A model generated the notes under the pieces. That model did no database searches and was not told where the DNA came from. It saw only the letters and a program-made list of their open reading frames with translations. Made by a program: the position numbers and the translations under genes. A stretch of 64,000 nt of DNA from Aurelia coerulea (taxonomy: Eukaryota; Cnidaria; Scyphozoa; Semaeostomeae; Ulmaridae). Positions within the stretch are counted from its first letter, which is position 1. Each line of letters starts with the position of its first letter. Location: assembly GCA_039566865.1 (NCBI GenBank), contig CM076960.1:9522001-9586000 (forward strand). The letters are read 5' to 3'. Of the stretch, positions 55,701-64,000 are shown in pieces.

Positions 55701-57034
55701 ATTATAGGGGTCTCAATGCAGTTACCCTGGGGGATGGGTATCCTATCCCTAATGTTTCCAACATTTTAGATGCCATAAGTGGAGGGAAAATTTTTGCCAA
55801 GCTCGATCTCGCTAGCGGATATTGGCAAGTACCGGTCAACCCTAAACATAGGGAGAAAACTGCCTTTTGCACCCATCTGGGTTTATGGGAAAATTTGCGT
55901 ATGCCATTTGGGTTAAAAACCGCCCCCCAGACATTTCAGCGCATCCTCAACACAGTGTTTGCCGATTTTTTGTACAAATGGCTCATCATATACATTGATG
56001 ATTGCGTAACATGGTCTTCATCGCATGAGGAAGCTTTAGGCCATTATGAGCAGATTTTCGAACGCGCGGCAAAATTTGGTATTCAATTCAAGCCATCCAA
56101 GTGTACATTTTTCTCCAAAAATTTGCAAATTTTAGGCCATCGCGTCACTCCGGAAGGACGTTTTCCAACGGAAAAGGGAACAGAATCAGTTTCATCATTT
56201 TCGCGCCCGCACAATGTTTCAAGCCTAAAACGTTTTCTGGGCATGGTTGGCTATTTTCGTGAGTACATTCGTAATATGTCCCATCGCAGCCAAAATCTAC
56301 GCTCTTTGCTCAGTCAAAAAGCCTCATTCCAATGGACGGATCGACACGAGGCTGAATTTCAGGACCTCAAAAAGGCCTTGCTTTCTAAGGACATCATTTT
56401 GTACCACCCAGATTGGGACAAGGAATTTCAAGTGCACACAGATGCAAGCAAAATAGGTTGCGGGGCGATGCTTGCGCAAATATATCAAGGCAACCTTAGG
56501 CCAGTTCGCTTTGCTTCCCGCTCATTCAACGAAACGGAATCGCGCTGGCCTACAGCTCATCAAGAATTCTTCGCCGTCAAATGGGCCCTGGAACAATTTC
56601 GTCATTACCTGATGGGTCGAAAGTTCAAAGTCATCACCGACCACGCAAATCTGAAATTCTTAGCTTCGATTGCGCCCCAAAACTCAAAACTTGCAAGGTG
56701 GTGTCTCTCTTTGGCAGAATTTGATTTTGTGATTGAACATCTTGGTTGGCCATCTGTACAAAAGCTGATAAATAAAGAAACAGGTTCTATGGTTTACAAA
56801 TCTCTTAACTCTCTTGCACCTCAATATCTTAGCGATCTCTTCGTGAGATCGTCCGAGGTACATCCAAGAGAGTTAAGAAACTCTAAAACAAACCTTGCAA
56901 TACCCATGTTGAGAACTGGCAATGGCCAAAAATCCTTTGCTTATCGTGGGGCCAGTCTCTGGAACAGTCTTGATTTGGATACAAAGATGGCTCCCTCAAT
57001 CAATGCCTTCAAGTCCAAAATCAATGAAAAATAA
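52724..57034 (+). CDS. gag-pol: Gypsy gag-protease-RT-RNase H, ending in a foreign tail
   Basis: 1436 codons; ATG 40 nt after the LTR. Gag: residues 1-330 with a helical capsid-like region (about 65-245). Zinc-binding region at about 312-351 ends CFKCFKPNCKSRFH, a CX2CX4CX4H variant. Protease: LPLPLDSCCSVSLVS at about 485-499, with Asp490 but Cys where DSG/DTG is expected, then WPILFGQNHL. RT: VVDYRGLNA about 990, LDLASGYWQV, catalytic YIDD at 1090. RNase H: HTDASKIGCGAML at about 1239, ITDHANLKFL. Native sequence stops at about residue 1339 (DFVIEHL). The last 97 residues come from an inserted non-LTR element in frame. Confidence 0.93.
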   Translation: MSTKIEEVIGLVSGLAAVVKDQQTVSKDVTSETQKQIQDLSKAVHELSQSVRSKENSSSPLRLPQLTLPEFTGKENLDRFAEQLTNVLISSGVSPKFWFTYLKQQCQKDARAFDIICTFERTHASQLSDKSTPDEYGKFYDRCLALLVRQRGIPKEEQIRQLLATYYAMTQQPKESVSDFSHRFLETQHCLEKLIPGIHRSSDSAAEIELIHAFTMKLKPEIARELLSRETPFKDLTAVIEAAKRHESVENVVPHTPSPSPSQDARNAWKPEALFSSQNRPERHRADEEHETKPKPNFYKQKDNNSRGNVICRNYNYYHNAHCELPNNKCSNGFTHKCFKCFKPNCKSRFHVQGETRSFQRNTQSNSKRNGQSNSPQSDQSPSSVNSNYVAPSEETHSLLVNTVKQVVGDSFQTLKKDLTTSIEAEVKRQLPPSQASPSPVATPQDSLYGMPAITALPSSSTFSDVDLAGKNILWTKVTSAGVSLPLPLDSCCSVSLVSQNHAEIVAKQHPALKFTKLEQHIPVSVAGPNSNLRAVGIMQVPIVWENGKSVTFTMLVVPNLTWPILFGQNHLRKTDARIRSKELKVYFADSAMDFEISCYDSNPIAAFPLLRSPKPHPSSTANVTCLLTAMPKAGGTAEYISLSRGLNIITVCLVVAASVVGTSLLSGPLWLEGSQFSPGLQTLSGPIDLRSIKRIPFPGELQPPFLPASFPGYSKCRPSRPIPPVPNQCAGILASQSDDVIACSDPDGTVLITNVLIRSNKGSACLPSNVSLGTIRPTSESDSALYQDAVRDTAKKLSESWHACVIANTSNGLNSFARTMGKKESLHSLPAHASELKSSLLAPYLESNTFEHEHAFPPTETASLDHRSSEFYEQLIAALELDTPSYAHVPSSVMEKFKGLLHKYPHAFYLPNSPLSEIKGFYHDIHTGDSPPVYRLPYRKSPAELTAIKEELERMIRLKIIQPSHSPWGAPCILVRKPLEKGKPQPPRFVVDYRGLNAVTLGDGYPIPNVSNILDAISGGKIFAKLDLASGYWQVPVNPKHREKTAFCTHLGLWENLRMPFGLKTAPQTFQRILNTVFADFLYKWLIIYIDDCVTWSSSHEEALGHYEQIFERAAKFGIQFKPSKCTFFSKNLQILGHRVTPEGRFPTEKGTESVSSFSRPHNVSSLKRFLGMVGYFREYIRNMSHRSQNLRSLLSQKASFQWTDRHEAEFQDLKKALLSKDIILYHPDWDKEFQVHTDASKIGCGAMLAQIYQGNLRPVRFASRSFNETESRWPTAHQEFFAVKWALEQFRHYLMGRKFKVITDHANLKFLASIAPQNSKLARWCLSLAEFDFVIEHLGWPSVQKLINKETGSMVYKSLNSLAPQYLSDLFVRSSEVHPRELRNSKTNLAIPMLRTGNGQKSFAYRGASLWNSLDLDTKMAPSINAFKSKINEK

Positions 57035-57234
57035 ACCTTTTATATATGGAGGTGTATCGCTGTAAATTAATATATCTTTAATTTTGACGTATTCCGCTCT
57101 TTTTATTGTAAATTTTGTAGTATATAATTCTTTAATTTTGTAAGTAATTTTTTGCAGGGCCAATTGTAAAACAGTATTTATACTGAATTTGTACCCTGGG
57201 TAAACAATTTTAAAATGAAAATGAAAAAATGAAA
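56741..57234 (+). mobile_element. 5'-truncated non-LTR retrotransposon inside the gypsy pol
   Basis: 494 bp flanked by tgaacat (56734-56740, 57235-57241), a 7-bp target duplication. It encodes an RT C-terminal end in the same frame as pol (MVYKSLNSLAPQYLSDLFVR, SFAYRGASLWNSL), then a stop and 3' UTR with an aaaatgaaaaaatg tail. Same strand as gypsy. The pol frame would resume at 57242 with RPGKDNIVPDALSRAPL. Confidence 0.88.
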
Positions 57235-57241
57235 TGAACAT

Positions 57242-58980
57242 CGCCCTGGTAAAGACAATATTGTTCCCGATGCCTTGAGTCGTGCTCCGTTACCGAGTCC
57301 GCATCCAGAGGTCAACATTCTTGTCATTCCTCCATTAGAAGCTTCAAACTATTTTCTTACAGCTCTCTGCTTTGATCTATGTCTAAGTAACACTGAACTA
57401 GATTCTGAGCTTTCAAACTTTACACTGAGCTGTTTAAGCCTTGCCTGCTCTGTAGATTCTCCAGAAATCTCTAAAAGGGCTTTATCTTCTAATGACAAGA
57501 ACCAATCCGCTGCAAAAGCGTGCATCATCACCTCTGTCGACGGAAACAATGCACTGCAGGAAAATATGCCCGCTTCTGATCAATTGCCCGACGATCTAGA
57601 AACATTGCGCACACTCAATTTTGACAGGGTTCAATTTGCGCAGAAACAACGTCAAGACTCCTGGTTAGGGCCCCTTGCGCAGTTTATTATCTCTGGAAAC
57701 TCTCAAAAATCAATCTCCCACCACGCCCAAAAACTGCGGAAATGGGTTTCCAGCATGGCCAAACGCACCAAAATCATCGATGGTCTGTTGTTTTATTCGG
57801 ACGAATTTATGGAAAATTCAGACCATCTGCGCATTTTCGTTCCATCGGACACTGATCTACAGCGCCACATTTTGCATGCATATCATGACTCCCCGTTAGG
57901 TATGCACCGAGGGCGTGACGCAACTTACAACGCTGTTTCCCGTGATTTCTATTGGCGCAATTTGTCTAAGCATGTCCGTAACTGGATTCGCCGCTGTCCG
58001 CACTGCATTCGGTTCAAAACATTAAAACAACCTCACGGTCCAATGCAGGTGCGTTTATATCAACACCCATTTCACACTTTAGGTGTTGATTATGTAGGAG
58101 AACTCCCATTGTCCCCCTCGGGGAACAAGTGGATTCTCACGGCTGTCTGCCCTTATTCTAATTTTCTCAGGGCTATTCCAGTACCGGACAAAACTGCTAC
58201 AACAGCAGCCCGAGTTTTATTGCACGAAGTCCTTCTACCATTTGGTTTTCCCGCCATTTTGCAAAGTGATCGTGGAGGTGAATTTCTCAACGCAGTTTTA
58301 CACAGACTTTCTGCGCTGCTTTCCATCAAGCAAGTGTTTACATCAGGTTATCGCCCGCGCCTCAATGGTTCCACAGAACGCGTCCATCGCTTTCTCAACA
58401 GCGCTATCGGAATCTATTGTGAACGCAACCAGGCCCGTTGGGAGGAATTTCTACAGCCAGCAGTCTATGCGCACAACACATCACCAGTCGCAGGAACAGT
58501 GGACATAACGCCATTTTTTCTCGTGTTCGGACGCAACGCACCGTCCCCGGAAACAATTTCGCTGCAATTGCCGCTAAATCCACTTCCAGCAGATCATTAT
58601 GCACACCAGTTGGTCGCCAATATGAAGGACGCGCATAAGGAATTTCGCGAAATTAAATCTGATTTACGACGTCATCAACGCGAACTTTACGACATTGCGT
58701 CGCGTGATTTACACATTTCGGATGGAAAAGTTGTTTACATCCGCAAAGACTTCATAGGATCACAGTCTGGTAAGGCATCGCGCTTTGTACGGAACTTTGA
58801 CGGTCCGTTCGTTGTCACCGGTCACCCCTACAACCGGTCTGATCTGTTAACTTTGCGCAACACCATCACAGGTGCAGATCTTCCTCGCCCCGTCAACATA
58901 GAAAAGGTGGTTGTTGTACCAGAGCCCGAAAACGGAGACTTACGCGTACCGGACGATTGGGAATTTGCAGATCTCCATGA
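57242..58980 (+). CDS. pol: Gypsy integrase (pol C-terminal half)
   Basis: Frame open from the insertion junction (RPGKDNIVPDALSRA). The listed Met at 57275 is only the first start after it. HHCC zinc domain: HAYHDSPLGMH...CPHC (about 195-243). Catalytic triad: Asp272 in GVDYVGEL, Asp332 in SDRGGEF, Glu368 in STERVHRF, with 35 residues between the last two (D,D-35-E). A C-terminal domain with GKVVYIRKDF follows. The last residues (from about 58975, FWFYALKLWIFQ) come from the next insertion. It inserts the cDNA in the genome. Confidence 0.92.
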
Positions 58981-59750
58981 TTTCTGGTTCTATGCTCTGA
59001 AATTATGGATCTTTCAGTGAACTTATGGCGAAGATTTTCGGGACAAAGGCCATGCAGAATTTTATATGTCATGACTCCTTTGTCAAATGAGAGCAAAGAC
59101 TTTACATTGAGCCATTTACAGTTCCAACCGTCCTTATACTTGGCGTTCAGTATTAGCTTCTTTGCCCTTGTCTGTAATCGTTGCAGTTGGGATAGTTTGG
59201 TGTTGGAAAGAGTACACCAAACAATGTCGCCATAGCGAAGGTGGCTTTCAAAGAGAGCTTTGTAGACCTGGTCAAGTTTCCTTTGCGGAAGGATGTCTTT
59301 CAGCTTTCTCAGGGAGCTCAAGCCCCCTTTCAGCTTGTTTTTGATAGTTTTGTACTGCTCTTTCCAAGTAAGGCTCTCATCAATGTTGATTCCTAAATAT
59401 TTTGTCTTGTCAACCCTTTTGATAACTTCATTATTGAGGACAAGATCTGGCAAATCATCACCTACCCTATTCAATTGTCGCCTATGGCTTATAACCATAT
59501 ATTCACTTTTGCTGGCATTCAAACTAAGTTTATTGATCCTCATCCAGTTCGATATATTTTCTAGCTCGTTTTTCAAATCTGTTAGAAGTTCATTCAGGTT
59601 TTCCGACGCGATATTCACACATGTATCATCGGCATACATATTTGGGTTCATGCTTTCCAGACAGTTCTCAAAATCATTAATGTATAGTATGAAAAGCAAG
59701 GGTCCCAAACACGAGCCCTGCGGAATACCACATGTCCGCATGACTGCGGA
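58975..59750 (-). pseudogene. Non-LTR RT fragment inserted antisense in gypsy
   Basis: The minus frame starts CGIPQGSCLGPLLFILYIND, then MYADDTCVNIAS (catalytic YADD), YLGINIDESLTWKEQ, and ends near EHRTRNHGDL. Both ends are truncated: the start is at motif B and the last C-terminal part is missing. The 15-bp phrase tgcggaataccacat is repeated at the right junction (59723 and 59745). ORF extensions at both ends are antisense of gypsy. Confidence 0.85.
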
Positions 59751-60080
59751 ATACCACACAACGGTACCGATGCCACCGTTGAACCGGATACGGATATTGT
59801 ACAACAAGTAATTCAACAGTCCGCAAAGACAGATTTAGTGAACATCGCATTCGAGTTTGGTAAGTATCTAGAGTCACTACCAACTAAATCTGCTGTTTCT
59901 TCGCAAGCATGCAAGTACATCTACGAGCACTTTCCAGCCGCTCGCGAAGTATTAGCTCGTCACGGTCGACTTAAAGGCCTCATTAAGTCGTGCCCATACC
60001 TCCAAATGGAAGGAGGTTCACATGGAGGTACATACGTTTTGTCGTTAAACCAAGAGGTTTTCTTACGGATTTGTCGTTGA
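59751..60080 (+). CDS. Gypsy post-integrase tail ORF
   Basis: The frame continues pol after the insertion: DATVEPDTDIVQQVIQQSA, then FGKYLESLPTKSAVSSQAC, YIYEHFPAAREVLARHGRLK and SCPYLQMEGGSHGGTYVLSL. The last 70 residues have the rhythm of a small winged-helix-like module (helix, helix, GRLK turn, LxxxPxLxME, GGxYxLxL). That is a guess from pattern; no database was used. It ends 139 bp before the polypurine tract. Possible nucleic-acid or targeting role. Confidence 0.65.
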   Translation: MPHNGTDATVEPDTDIVQQVIQQSAKTDLVNIAFEFGKYLESLPTKSAVSSQACKYIYEHFPAAREVLARHGRLKGLIKSCPYLQMEGGSHGGTYVLSLNQEVFLRICR

Positions 60081-60232
60081 TTTATTGTAGTTTTGTAGCA
60101 CAGAAAATGGACTGCATCATTATTGGACATTCAAGCATTGATTGTAGTTTCTTTATTGTAGTCTTATGTCCTATCGTCGGAAAAAAAAATTACAAAACAT
60201 GTGTGTAATTTTTTTGTTAAGGAGGGGTAGGT

Positions 60233-60544
60233 TGTAGCAGGAATACTGCCTACAAATATGTCATTTCCTTTAGCCTCGTTATCATGTTTATTTGATTGAA
60301 TGAACATCTTATTTTTCCTTCTTAGTCATGCGCAGTAGTATTATGTCAATCATCCTTTTGTCTTATGAGTAACTATTGTTTTAGATTCAGTATATAAATA
60401 TTACTTTGACTCTTAATTTAGGGTGTGAATTAGTTAGAGCTTTATGATGTGAATAATTATGAATAAACACATCACGACTTCTTTCTTGAAATCGATCTCA
60501 TGACTGGAGATTAAAGGACAGTTACCTACAACTGTCACAAAACT
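60233..60544 (+). repeat. 3' LTR of the gypsy element
   Basis: TGTAGCAGG to ACAAAAC(T), matching 52372-52683. Preceded by the polypurine tract. Directly followed by a G-run repeat, which obscures the right flank. Confidence 0.93.
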
Positions 60545-60690
60545 AGGGGGGGGGCACGACGCTTCAAGGGCACTTTTTAATTAGGCTAAAGGGGCACTTC
60601 CTGAAATAAAAGGGTACTTCTTTGTTTACTGCAAAATCTTGGGGGGGGGGGTACATTCCCTCAGTGCCCCCCGGTTCCTACGTCTCTGCA
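60545..60690. repeat. G-run-bounded repeat fragment
   Basis: agggggggggcacgacgctt at the left and an inner gggggggggggtacattccct, then agtgccccccggttcctacg at the right. Three ggggcac/gggtac words in between. Inverted ggggggcac/gtgcccccc ends suggest a small DNA element with G-rich termini. Confidence 0.55.
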
Positions 60691-61610
60691 CTACAATCAC
60701 AAAATCAAGCTGGCTTTATGTTGTTATATTGATGGTGCAAAGAGCAAAATCAGTTTTTAAATCTCATTGATGCTGAGGGTAGCAATAATAACATCCCCAG
60801 CCACACAGAATTATCACATCATTTCACACCAGGTATATTTTTATAAGAAGGCAGCCACTTGTTGATCCATATTTTCAATACCCTTAACCCTATTTTAACC
60901 GGGTAAAAAAAGTGATTTTCTACCGGGGGGGGGGCGTTTTTCGCCCCCCCTGTTTTTCTTCGAAAGTATAACAGCTATGACAATGAAACTTGCACTGTGT
61001 CATAATTGAACAAAGGAGAATCTAAAAATAGCACCAATCAATCAATAGTCACGTGGATGATTTCCTTTGCATGCCTTACCTTCAAAATAATTAATAAAAC
61101 AATGTTTGCCTTCGCTCCCTGGCCTCGTTTTGAGCTTCATTCAAATGTTAAATTTGGACCATGCAATTTTTCTCAAAAGTGAGACACTCTTTGGTCCCCC
61201 TATGCTTTTTCTCTCTGTCTGCCACATTTCTGCCAATTACATCAAGCCGTTGGGTACAGGGAGCTGTATGAATACCCATTGGTTGCTGGAAAATTGATTT
61301 TGAGAAAAACGCTGAAACAGTTTTTTAGCGTTTATTTCCACTGTTGTAACTGATTAACATTAATCTGGCCACAAGAGCAAATAGAGTAATCCAGTATGTA
61401 TTTAGCGCAGAGTTTACAATGACATAATTGGTGTTATAACCGCAAACTCCATTCAACAGGAAATCAAAGGCAATTGATACCTTTAACCTTCAGTTCTCAA
61501 ATATTCCTCGTCATGTAAACAGCATTTTCCTAGCTGAAAAGACCTTATTTTAAATTGCTTATAATTCGCTGAAAAATAAAGTAAAATTCCTTGAAATTAT
61601 AAGGAATTGT
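60691..61610. other. Non-coding stretch
   Basis: A ccgggggggggg run at about 60923 and gcgaaaaacgcccc-like hairpin sequence nearby (ggggcgtttttcgcccc, about 60932-60948). No gene found; the 63-codon frame at 61106 lacks motifs. Confidence 0.45.
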
Positions 61611-61612
61611 AG

Positions 61613-61840
61613 GTACAATCACTTACAAAATTGTTGAGCCACCCTCAGATTTTCAGTTTTTTGCCTCTGCTTTCCCCCCTCCCCCCTAGTCAATGTTGAA
61701 AAACCACTAAAAAGTTGCCAAACCACGTCTGTCAGCATGGCCAAGTACTTTTTTCCAAACAACATTGACATGGGGGAAAGGGGGGCCAAAAAACTCATTT
61801 TTTTCAGGGTGGCTCAACAATTTTGTAAGTGATTGTCTGA
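61613..61840. mobile_element. Hairpin MITE
   Basis: tcacttacaaaattgttgag and gccaccct on the left pair with agggtggc and ctcaacaattttgtaagtga on the right. Inner C-rich (ctttcccccctccccc) and G-rich (gggggaaaggggggcc) blocks also pair. About 225 bp in total. Confidence 0.82.
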
Positions 61841-62606
61841 AAATGTTGTACCTTTAAGGCGTCATAACTTTAAGGTCTTTCCTTCAAATACTTTCAAATT
61901 AACAGGGCTGGCAATAATTGCATAAAGGCAGTCCTCTATTTTTTTTTGAATTTTTGAACGCTAGTGCGGCCTCGCAGCGTCCCTTAGAAAATATGCTCAT
62001 TTTGGCTATTTTTACACCATTGGCCTAGTTGGTTACATCTCTTAATAAGCAGCTGAGGCGTTGGCACATGACAAGATATTTACTGTTATTGCATTAGTAG
62101 AATTCGAATCAACGTTTTGAATTACTAACTTATATTTTTTAAATGAAAATGGCGAAGCAGCGCAACTTCCCATTTTCTGCGTGCTTTTCAAAAAAATTGG
62201 GTAATTCATCGGAATCTGCCTGTTTTTTAAATAAAGACTGATGCATGGGGAAACGATAATTCGAAGTTGGAAAATTTATTTTGTTAAACATGGCAATATA
62301 CACGTTTAAATACAGACTCTTTTAAACAGATAACGTGTCTACCATTACTTCCCTCTGCCTGAAGACTTGTAGGCCTGCAGCCGTCCTAAATTTACCATTG
62401 CTACGCCTCGCATTTAAAGAAGGAATTTAATTTTCAAACGACTTTACAACATCTATAGTCTCTGTTAGTTGTATCTTCGAGATATAAAACATATTGTTCT
62501 ACAATTACCTCCATAATCGACAAAATATATCCCATATTGTTGTATTTAGAAGGGAATTTATGCACTTGAGTGAGCGCGGGAAATTTGAAAATTCGACAGT
62601 TTGACT
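61841..62606. other. Non-coding stretch
   Basis: AT-rich, no gene seen. The last 30 bp form the 5' side of the following relic. Confidence 0.45.
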
Positions 62607-62870
62607 TCAAAATGGCAGCAAGTTCACCACAGAGCACCATCTTGCTCCTCACGTACAGTCAAGGTGACTTAGACAAGTTTCCAAGTCGTCAAAGTTTTAC
62701 AGATGTTGTGGTTGAGTGTTTTGCAGTAAGGATTATCCGCATTTCAATGTGGGAAACTTCACTTGAACGGCATAAGAATGGGGGGTTTTCATTACCATCG
62801 GTATTACTTTCATACGATGACAACTCGCTGCCCTGTGTTTACGGAGAAACACAGGCCTTTGTCTAAATTC
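62607..62870 (+). pseudogene. Relic with an HYH motif, repeat-encoded protein of unknown function
   Basis: The frame reads MAASSPQSTILLLTYSQGDL, DKFPSRQSFTDVVVECFA and WETSLERHKNGGF. At the six-G run (62780-62785) the next frame continues GGFHYHRYYFHT. So a one-base indel separates the upstream part from the HYH. The layout (YSQxDL-KFPxRxxF ... W...ERHxNGGxHYH) recalls a protein family I know from many cnidarian genome repeats; its HxH could be a HUH-type metal site, but this is an inference. No catalytic Tyr is visible downstream. Short fragment. Confidence 0.45.
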
Positions 62871-63366
62871 TTTCATTGCCGTCATGATCGAGAAATTTCA
62901 CCTTAAAATATATGACAACTGAGAAAATTGTTTAACCTTGTTTGTTCGGTTCGCAATAACAGGAAGTTCGTGCACTGTATCTGTCTTCTCTATCTCTCAG
63001 TAGTTTTCTTGTCGTAGGTGTGTGTCTGTGTGCACTTTTGTTAGTGTAGCTTTTTCTTCTTTTATTGGAATATAGTTTTAAGAGGGAGATGGCGTGGATG
63101 CACTACGTTCCTAACCCTTGATAGATTGCTCGAGCCTGCACCTCAGAAGGACCTATGGGTTGTTCATGTTGCTCGTCAAACCTTAAAGCGCCAATCAAAT
63201 TGTGTGCTCTCGGGCTGTCCCTCTCTTACGACTATCATTGGAACAATTTAAATTCAATTGTAAGTGCCATACATAGTGGGAACTCGCTGACTATAAGTCC
63301 TTTCCCACTATGGATGGCCTTGTTGTTTTGTAAATAGTTTGTTTCTTTAAATGAATAAAGAAAAAA
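62871..63366. other. Non-coding stretch ending in a possible poly(A) site
   Basis: gaataaagaaaaaaagga at 63351-63368 looks like an AATAAA signal and an A-rich tail, so the preceding sequence may be the 3' UTR of a transcript or retrotransposon on the plus strand. gtgggaac...ttcccac words flank 63270-63310. No domain in the frame 63155-63337. Confidence 0.4.
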
Positions 63367-63798
63367 AGGAACAAAATAGAGCAATTTGAGTGTAATCCCA
63401 ATTTCTAATCAACCAACCATTACATCTGAACTAACAAGAGAACTGAATATTTCATTGCAGAAAGATAATAATCGTAACGAAATGCTCAGAGCCTTTGGGC
63501 AAAGCAGAAATCCATCTCCAATAAGACTGAACTGCTTGTGTATTTCACTGCTAAATGCTTATCCCCATATTTTTGAGTTAAAACCAGTTTATCAAAGAAG
63601 GTTGTTAGAGTGAACCCCTTGTTTCTGATCTTAGGGTTCAAACTGAAATTTCTCACAACCACCAAGTCACACAGCATGGCCAACTCTGTTTAAATGTCTT
63701 TCTATTCACACCATAAGACAGGAAATGAGGGAATGCAAAGTGAATAAAAACTCCTTGCAGAAAGTTTGATCTAATGAGGTCTCCCTCACATTTAGCAG
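63367..63798. other. Possible intronic or exonic sequence
   Basis: The frame 63386-63613 (75 codons, polar) has no known motif; tttcattgcag at 63451-63461 could be an acceptor within it. The stretch ends in cctcacatttagcag, a plausible acceptor for the next exon. Confidence 0.3.
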
Positions 63799-64000
63799 AA
63801 ATTTGATGTCTGCTTTGAAGAAAACACAGGTCAGTCATTCTCATACTCCAAAGATTCGAAGGATAACAAGCGAATCAGACACCTGTGGAATGCTATTGGA
63901 GTCAAGTCCTCTGTGCAAAATACACCATCTAATTTGCACTGGTTAGAAACAGAAAATTTGGAAACAGTGCTTAAATCCAAATATATCCATAATGCAGAGA
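63799..64000 (+). CDS. Putative internal coding exon, open to the window end
   Basis: After the acceptor-like atttagcag, 67 codons stay open: KFDVCFEENTGQSF, then DNKRIRHLWNAIGV and WLETENLETVLKSKYIHN. There is a stop (TAG) three codons before the proposed exon start, which fits a splice boundary. The composition is polar and plausible for a real protein, but no domain is recognised. Could be a host gene or transposon. Confidence 0.4.

Larger units (their letters stand above)
52372..60544 (+). mobile_element. Ty3/gypsy LTR retrotransposon, near complete, with two non-LTR insertions
   Basis: The order is LTR, gag, protease, RT, RNase H, integrase, a 3' tail ORF, polypurine tract (aaggaggggtagg, about 60219-60231) and LTR. 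The integrase is downstream of the RT, the Ty3/gypsy arrangement. No env. LTR similarity points to a recent insertion, yet two retrotransposon pieces (56741-57234 and about 58975-59750) already interrupt pol. Confidence 0.93.

Noticed and set aside
61106..61297. 63-codon ORF
   Set aside because: No motif and no context.

Overview
This window looks like animal (metazoan) nuclear DNA, most likely from a cnidarian such as a coral or sea anemone. The reasons are AT-rich non-coding sequence with spliceosomal donor and acceptor sites, long (TAA)n microsatellites, no operons or bacterial signals, and a rich mix of transposons: a DIRS-like tyrosine-recombinase element, Penelope-like, R4/Dong-like, CR1/L2-like, Ty3/gypsy, hAT and mariner-like elements. 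The cnidarian assignment is an inference from this mix; no taxonomic marker gene is present.

Almost everything recognisable is mobile DNA. Region by region: 1-970 is a 249-bp tandem repeat. 2.1-11.7 kb is one degenerate DIRS-like retrotransposon (spliced gag with a satellite-filled intron, then RT/RNase H, then tyrosine recombinase). It is interrupted by a hAT element (4783-6517) and a CR1-like element (about 7494-9068). 12.3 kb holds the best host-gene candidate, a first coding exon with an F-box. 13.4-16.9 kb has a foldback element, a THAP-domain relic and a hairpin MITE. 17.4-21.2 kb is a nest of hAT elements inside each other, each with an exact 8-bp target duplication. 21.4-24.3 kb is short repeat families. 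24.36-33.78 kb is a cluster of three R4/Dong-like retrotransposons in (TAA)n tracts, with a Penelope-like element between them that carries a Ulp1-like protease domain in front of its RT. 33.8-46.5 kb holds several non-LTR retrotransposon fragments and DNA transposons ending in CCCGGG. 48.2-50 kb has two hairpin MITEs. 52.37-60.54 kb is a nearly complete Ty3/gypsy element with about 98% identical LTRs, itself hit by two non-LTR insertions. 60.5-64 kb has G-rich repeats, a MITE, a relic with an HYH motif, and an open coding exon running off the window end.

The host-like coding evidence is limited to the F-box exon (12321-12560) and the unassigned exon at 63799-64000. Nearly every transposon reading frame is broken by a stop, frameshift, truncation or insertion. 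Exceptions are the YR ORF, the 937-residue PLE ORF and the gypsy ORFs between their insertions. The most interesting item is the Ulp1-PLE fusion at 27604-30779, with the histidine region, YDS aspartate and QxxxxxC-type cysteine motif of a C48 protease directly upstream of an RT and GIY-YIG endonuclease. Second is a family of CCCGGG-ended DNA transposons with 7-8 bp target duplications that I cannot assign to a superfamily.
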